A stretch of 57,712 bases of DNA from Halococcus thailandensis JCM 13552. GTDB taxonomy: Archaea; Halobacteriota; Halobacteria; Halobacteriales; Halococcaceae. Below are positions 54,416 to 57,712 of this stretch, one piece after another (within the stretch, counting starts at the first letter, position 1; every line of letters starts with the position of its first letter). A model generated the notes under the pieces. That model was not told where the DNA came from, searched no databases, and saw only the letters and a program-made list of their open reading frames with translations. The stretch is from NCBI RefSeq assembly GCF_000336715.1, contig NZ_AOMF01000159.1, positions 34,851 through 92,562 of the forward strand, read 5' to 3'. A program made the translations under genes and the position numbers.

Positions 54416-55096
54416 ATGAGCACCATCGGCGAGCTATCGGTCGCTGCCGAGACGTTCGCGCTCGGCGAGACCATCGAACGAGTACCCGAGGCGACCTTCG
54501 ACGTTGAGCGGGTCGTCGCTCACGACGCCGACCGTGTCATGCCGTTCGTTTGGGCGAGCGCGCCCGACCGTGAGGCGCTCGAAGACGCCTTCGCGGCGGA
54601 TGCGAGCGTCGACAACGTCGAGCGACTCTCCGATCTCGACGGCGAGTGGCTCTACCGGATGGAGTGGGTCGCTCGCGTCCAGTTCGTCGTCCACGCGCTT
54701 CTCGAAGAGCAGGCGACCGTGCTGAACGCCGAAAGCGAGCGAGGTCGCTGGCAGCTCAGATTGCTCTTTCCCGACCGCGACTCGCTGTCGCGAACGTACG
54801 ACTTCTGTCGGGAACACGACATTGACATCGACGTCGACGCCATCTACGCGATGGAAAACGAACGCCATGCCCGATTCGGCCTCACTGAGGAGCAGGCCGA
54901 GGCGCTCAACGCGGCGTTCGAGCACGGCTACTACGAGGTGCCGCGCGATCTCTCGGTCGCCGATCTCGCCGACGAGCTCGATATCTCCCATCAGGCGCTC
55001 TCGGAGCGGTTCCGGCGCGCACACGGTAACCTCGTCGAAAGCACGCTGATCGTCAACGATGAGGAGACCGAACCGCAAGCGACGCCGGATCTGTAA
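54416..55096 (+). CDS. HTH_10 (bacterio-opsin activator-like) transcription regulator
   Basis: The 226-residue protein has an N-terminal beta-rich sensory region and a C-terminal HTH_10 starting LTEEQAEALNAAFEHGYYEV, with recognition helix SVADLADELDISHQALSERF. A haloarchaeal one-component regulator. An A/T-rich box (ATAGTTATTC, 26-35 nt upstream) suggests its own promoter, divergent from dnaJ, so dnaJ regulation by it is possible but unproven. Confidence 0.87.
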   Translation: MSTIGELSVAAETFALGETIERVPEATFDVERVVAHDADRVMPFVWASAPDREALEDAFAADASVDNVERLSDLDGEWLYRMEWVARVQFVVHALLEEQATVLNAESERGRWQLRLLFPDRDSLSRTYDFCREHDIDIDVDAIYAMENERHARFGLTEEQAEALNAAFEHGYYEVPRDLSVADLADELDISHQALSERFRRAHGNLVESTLIVNDEETEPQATPDL

Positions 55097-55837
55097 TCAG
55101 TCTCGGTCCGATTCCTTGTCCCGCGCACGATCGATCTGCATCTCCGCTCGACGGAACAGTCCGCGCAGCGTCGTGACCTCACGCCCCGTCGGGTGGGCAC
55201 GCCCGAGCACGCGCCGAAGCATGCGCTCGGTCTTCGCGCGTTTCTCCGCCGGACGCTCGATGGCAGCCAGAAACGACTGGAACTGCTCGTACAGCCCTTC
55301 GAGCGCGCGCTCGTCGGCCCGATCGTGGCGGTCGGGATGGTGCATCTCGTCGAGCGTGAGCTCCCGCAGTTCGTAGAGCGCGACCGTGGCCGCCTGGCCG
55401 AGGTTCAGCACCGGGTAGTCGGGGCTGGCCGGGATCGAACAGACCTCGTCGATGCGGGCGAACTCCTCGTTCGAGAGTCCCGTGCCCTCGCGCCCGAAGA
55501 CGAGCGCGACGTCGCTCTCGACGTCGGCGAGATGCTCGACGAGTTCGGCGGGCGTCTTGAACGGATAGCGGACGTGTCGCCCCTCGTCACGGCCGGTCAT
55601 GGCGGTGAATCCCACCGTGTAGAACTCCGAGACCAGCTCGTCGAACGTGAGCACGTCGTGGTTCGGCAGGACGTCCTCGCGGGCGTGGCCGGCGAAACCG
55701 TAGGCCTCGCCGTCGGGATCGAGATCGGGTGGGTCGACGAGTTGCAAACTACTGAACCCGAAGTTCTTCATCGCCCGCGCGATCGTCCCGACGTTGCCCG
55801 GCGTCTCGGCATCGACGACGGCGACGGCGACCCCCAT
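55097..55837 (-). CDS. SpoU-family RNA 2'-O-methyltransferase (TrmJ-like)
   Basis: The 246-residue SPOUT enzyme has motif 1 ETPGNVGTIARAMKNFG, motif 2 VALVFGREGTGLSNEE and motif 3 YPVLNLGQAATVALYELREL, closest to TrmJ, which methylates the 2'-OH of tRNA position 32. Its ATG overlaps by 1 nt the stop of the upstream 164-aa gene (TGATG). Confidence 0.88.
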   Translation of the reverse strand: MGVAVAVVDAETPGNVGTIARAMKNFGFSSLQLVDPPDLDPDGEAYGFAGHAREDVLPNHDVLTFDELVSEFYTVGFTAMTGRDEGRHVRYPFKTPAELVEHLADVESDVALVFGREGTGLSNEEFARIDEVCSIPASPDYPVLNLGQAATVALYELRELTLDEMHHPDRHDRADERALEGLYEQFQSFLAAIERPAEKRAKTERMLRRVLGRAHPTGREVTTLRGLFRRAEMQIDRARDKESDRD

Positions 55838-56331
55838 CAGAGGTCGAGGCTGTCGAGGTCCACGCTCTGGGCCTCCTGTTCGGCATCGGCCGCCGACCCG
55901 GTTCCCGACACCGACGGGACTGCCGTCGGATCGGTGTCGACGTGCTCGACTGGCTCGTAGTCGTCGGGTGCGCGCCCGCCGTCGGCGAACCACTCGTGGA
56001 AGGCGTCCTGGAGCTCCGGCTCGCCGCGGTAGTCGGCCCCGCCCTGCTCGCGAAACCAGTAGAGGAAGTCGGGTTCGTGCTCCTCGCAGAGGATGACCTC
56101 GCTCAGGGGTTCGCCGTAGACGGCGGCCGCGTCGTTGCAGGCGTCGAGCTCGCTGTCGCCGTGGACGAGCCAGCAGGCGTGACACGGCGAGTCGATGAGC
56201 TGGCGGAGCCTGACGATCCGTTCCCTGGTCGTCGGTTCCATCTCGTCGATCGGTTTGATATCGCCGTCGTCGGTGAACACCGCGGCCTCGTCGAATCGCC
56301 AGCCGCGCAGCGCGATATTGACCTTTCCCAT
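55837..56331 (-). CDS. Conserved haloarchaeal protein with Cys clusters (164 aa)
   Basis: MGKVNIALRGWRFDEAAVFT, then IDSPCHACWLVHGDSELDAC and ILCEEHEPDFLYWFREQGGA, followed by an acidic Ser/Ala tail. Cysteines are rare in this proteome, so the CHAC pair and other Cys/His residues suggest metal binding. A box A (minus ACTTTTAGGC) sits about 28 nt upstream. I do not recognise the family. Likely co-transcribed with the TrmJ-like gene. Confidence 0.75.
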   Translation of the reverse strand: MGKVNIALRGWRFDEAAVFTDDGDIKPIDEMEPTTRERIVRLRQLIDSPCHACWLVHGDSELDACNDAAAVYGEPLSEVILCEEHEPDFLYWFREQGGADYRGEPELQDAFHEWFADGGRAPDDYEPVEHVDTDPTAVPSVSGTGSAADAEQEAQSVDLDSLDL

Positions 56332-56419
56332 ACCCCGGCTACGACGGTTGCGCCTAAAAGTCGCGCGTGTTTTGAGGATGTCCAGTAAATATAGCTGCTG
56401 ACTATATCGTTACCGAAAT

Positions 56420-57598
56420 CTATTTTCCTACGTATTTGTAGGTTGCAGGCCCGGACTTACCAGACTTGTGTACCGTAATACTAGGTGCATTGCTTATACC
56501 ATCCTTCAGTAGATATGACCATAGGCCATCAAAGGTATTGTACTTTCCAGTTTGTTCTGGTATGGTACTCTTGAAATGCTGCTCAACATCCATCTTCCTT
56601 GCTTCGCCAGATGCTTTGACATAATTATACGCAAACTGCAGTAACGATTGCCGTTGCTTTTTCGTGTGCTGTTCACCAGGTATATCCTCATTCAATACCC
56701 AGTCATCAATCTCAATGTTTAATTCATCTTCTAATTCCCCATCATCACCGCCGATATAGTACCAATACTGATGACCTGATACTGGAGATTCAATATCGTC
56801 TGCTTCGGCGAGTGCTTCTCTCAAGCAATAGCTCCAGAATCCATTGAACCGCTGGTAGTGAGCAGTATAATCAGGGAGGGCTGCTTTGATATCGTCCTTA
56901 TCGGCCTTTCCAACGTCTCGTATGTAATTATATGACTTCTGGATCATCGCTTGTTGATGCTCGATCGATTTTTTACTTCCAGCAGGAACATCGTCCAAAT
57001 CCAATATCCACTCATTAACATCGTCTATACGTAGTTTCTCTGCCAAATCGGAGGGAATGTACCGCCATAGTTGGGCTGCACCTCTTGCTGGCTGCTCAAT
57101 TCGAGGGAGGTCTGCTAACGAATCGCGAATATAATTCACCCAATGACGCTCGAATTCGGATGTTTCCCCCGAAAGCACATTTGGGTACCTTTCTAAGAGG
57201 ATCTGTCCGATTTCATTTCTGTTCGCTGTCTCATTTTGACGAAGGAAATCAAACGCAGAGAGAATGATTTCCGCTCGTTTGCTTCGCACTTCGTCAGTCC
57301 GCCCAGGGAGCTTTGGACCTAGAATCTCCAAAATATCATTGATAGAACTTGGCATTTCAGCATCGGATGGTTCGTTTCGGAGTCTCTGTAGCATATTCTC
57401 TATAAAGAGGGCAGATTCTTTCTCAAATTCGTTAAAAAGTGTGTCGTCAGACCATTCTGCTAGAATTTCGGAGATATCTAATGATATTTCTTCTTTGTTC
57501 TCTTCAATTTCTTGTAGAGCTTTTTTCTTTGTACCCAGTTCTTCTGCAAGGCGATATGATTCTCCGGATTGGATCATCTCTTTTGAGAGTACTTCCAT
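56420..57598 (-). CDS. A/T-rich gene encoding three tandem winged-helix-like modules (392 aa)
   Basis: Residues 1-100 are helical and charged. Then come three related units: about 109-181 (AEIILSAFDFLRQNETANRN to QLWRYI), 216-283 (QAMIQKSYNYIRDVGKADKD to YWYYIGG) and 316-391 (QSLLQFAYNYVKASGEARKM to YKYVG). Each is preceded by a short P-G linker, and units 2 and 3 share FNGFWSYCLREAL/FDGLWSYLLKDGI. Unit 1 is degenerate. The layout suggests repeated winged-helix DNA- or protein-binding modules (inference). Base composition and codon use are clearly unlike the genome, and the gene sits at the contig edge. No catalytic motif seen; I do not recognise the family. Confidence 0.78.
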   Translation of the reverse strand: MEVLSKEMIQSGESYRLAEELGTKKKALQEIEENKEEISLDISEILAEWSDDTLFNEFEKESALFIENMLQRLRNEPSDAEMPSSINDILEILGPKLPGRTDEVRSKRAEIILSAFDFLRQNETANRNEIGQILLERYPNVLSGETSEFERHWVNYIRDSLADLPRIEQPARGAAQLWRYIPSDLAEKLRIDDVNEWILDLDDVPAGSKKSIEHQQAMIQKSYNYIRDVGKADKDDIKAALPDYTAHYQRFNGFWSYCLREALAEADDIESPVSGHQYWYYIGGDDGELEDELNIEIDDWVLNEDIPGEQHTKKQRQSLLQFAYNYVKASGEARKMDVEQHFKSTIPEQTGKYNTFDGLWSYLLKDGISNAPSITVHKSGKSGPATYKYVGK

Positions 57599-57712
57599 AG
57601 TATTCCACTCTTGTTCTCATTCGTCTTTAGCTAAGAGCGGAATCGCATGACTGCGGCTGGAAGCGAAGTCGGTTCCTGAAAGGAATGAGGAGGAGTTCGG
57701 TGTGAGCGACGA
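57599..57712 (+). other. Contig end; possible start of a gene at GTG 57702
   Basis: GAGGAGGAG at 57687-57695 resembles a Shine-Dalgarno, 6 nt before GTG AGC GAC (MSD...) at 57702, but only four bases of further sequence remain. GC content recovers here, so this may be the right border of the A/T-rich segment. Confidence 0.25.

Overview
The window is about 57.7 kb of chromosome from a haloarchaeon (class Halobacteria, order not resolved). It is GC-rich with strongly acidic predicted proteins. It carries archaeal information genes (TFE, eS1/S3Ae, uS15, KEOPS Pcc1, Trm56), twin-arginine lipoprotein signals, halocyanin, HTH_10 'bacterio-opsin activator' regulators and PibD-type prepilin signals. 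Many starts have an A/T-rich box A 22-33 nt upstream and no Shine-Dalgarno, which is the usual haloarchaeal leaderless arrangement. Bases 6-24 are a Tn5/Nextera mosaic end, so the left edge is a library artefact and this is a contig end. Nearly all of the sequence is housekeeping or physiology, with genes packed head-to-tail or overlapping by 1-8 nt.

Layout. 1-3.2 kb: an O-antigen-polymerase-like membrane gene broken by an in-frame TGA, then UppP and an Eis-like acetyltransferase. 3.2-6.8 kb: acyl-CoA dehydrogenase, acyl-CoA synthetase and a thioredoxin-like protein. 6.9-13.7 kb: a giant REC-PAS-GAF histidine kinase, a REC-GAF-HTH_10 regulator, and a translationally coupled Lrp/aminotransferase pair. 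13.7-20.8 kb: a PiT transporter, then a PilB-PilC-pilin cluster whose pilin is very large and has an Ig-like region. 21-28.8 kb: RibL, a JAMM desampylase-like protease, a DHH nuclease, two tiny coupled ORFs, a secreted lamin-tail/PLD protein, a HEAT protein, PssA and halocyanin. 28.8-31.3 kb: a uS15-RecJ-like-Pcc1-eS1 operon, followed by tRNA-Ala(GGC).

32-40 kb: acetamidase/formamidase with a zinc-ribbon insert, an RNB nuclease, a DUF5803-like lipoprotein, DUF2110, TFE, Trm56 and a DsbA-like lipoprotein (probably one long operon), then an epimerase, a BsuPI-domain protein and DUF2797. 40-50 kb: a Gly/Met-rich acidic protein, CysE, a second acyl-CoA dehydrogenase, AzlCD, several tiny membrane or acidic proteins, a bactofilin-like protein, an Obg/YchF-type GTPase, a UbiA prenyltransferase and a sugar MFS transporter. 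51.4-56.3 kb: an aminotransferase, DnaJ, an HTH_10 regulator, a SpoU methyltransferase and a Cys-containing conserved protein.

Two stretches break the GC-rich background: about 50.1-51.5 kb (a DUF4238-like protein) and about 56.35-57.65 kb (a 392-residue protein built from three copies of a winged-helix-like module). Both look horizontally acquired. The triple-repeat protein, at the right edge of the contig, is the best candidate for something undescribed; its partners, if any, lie beyond the window.
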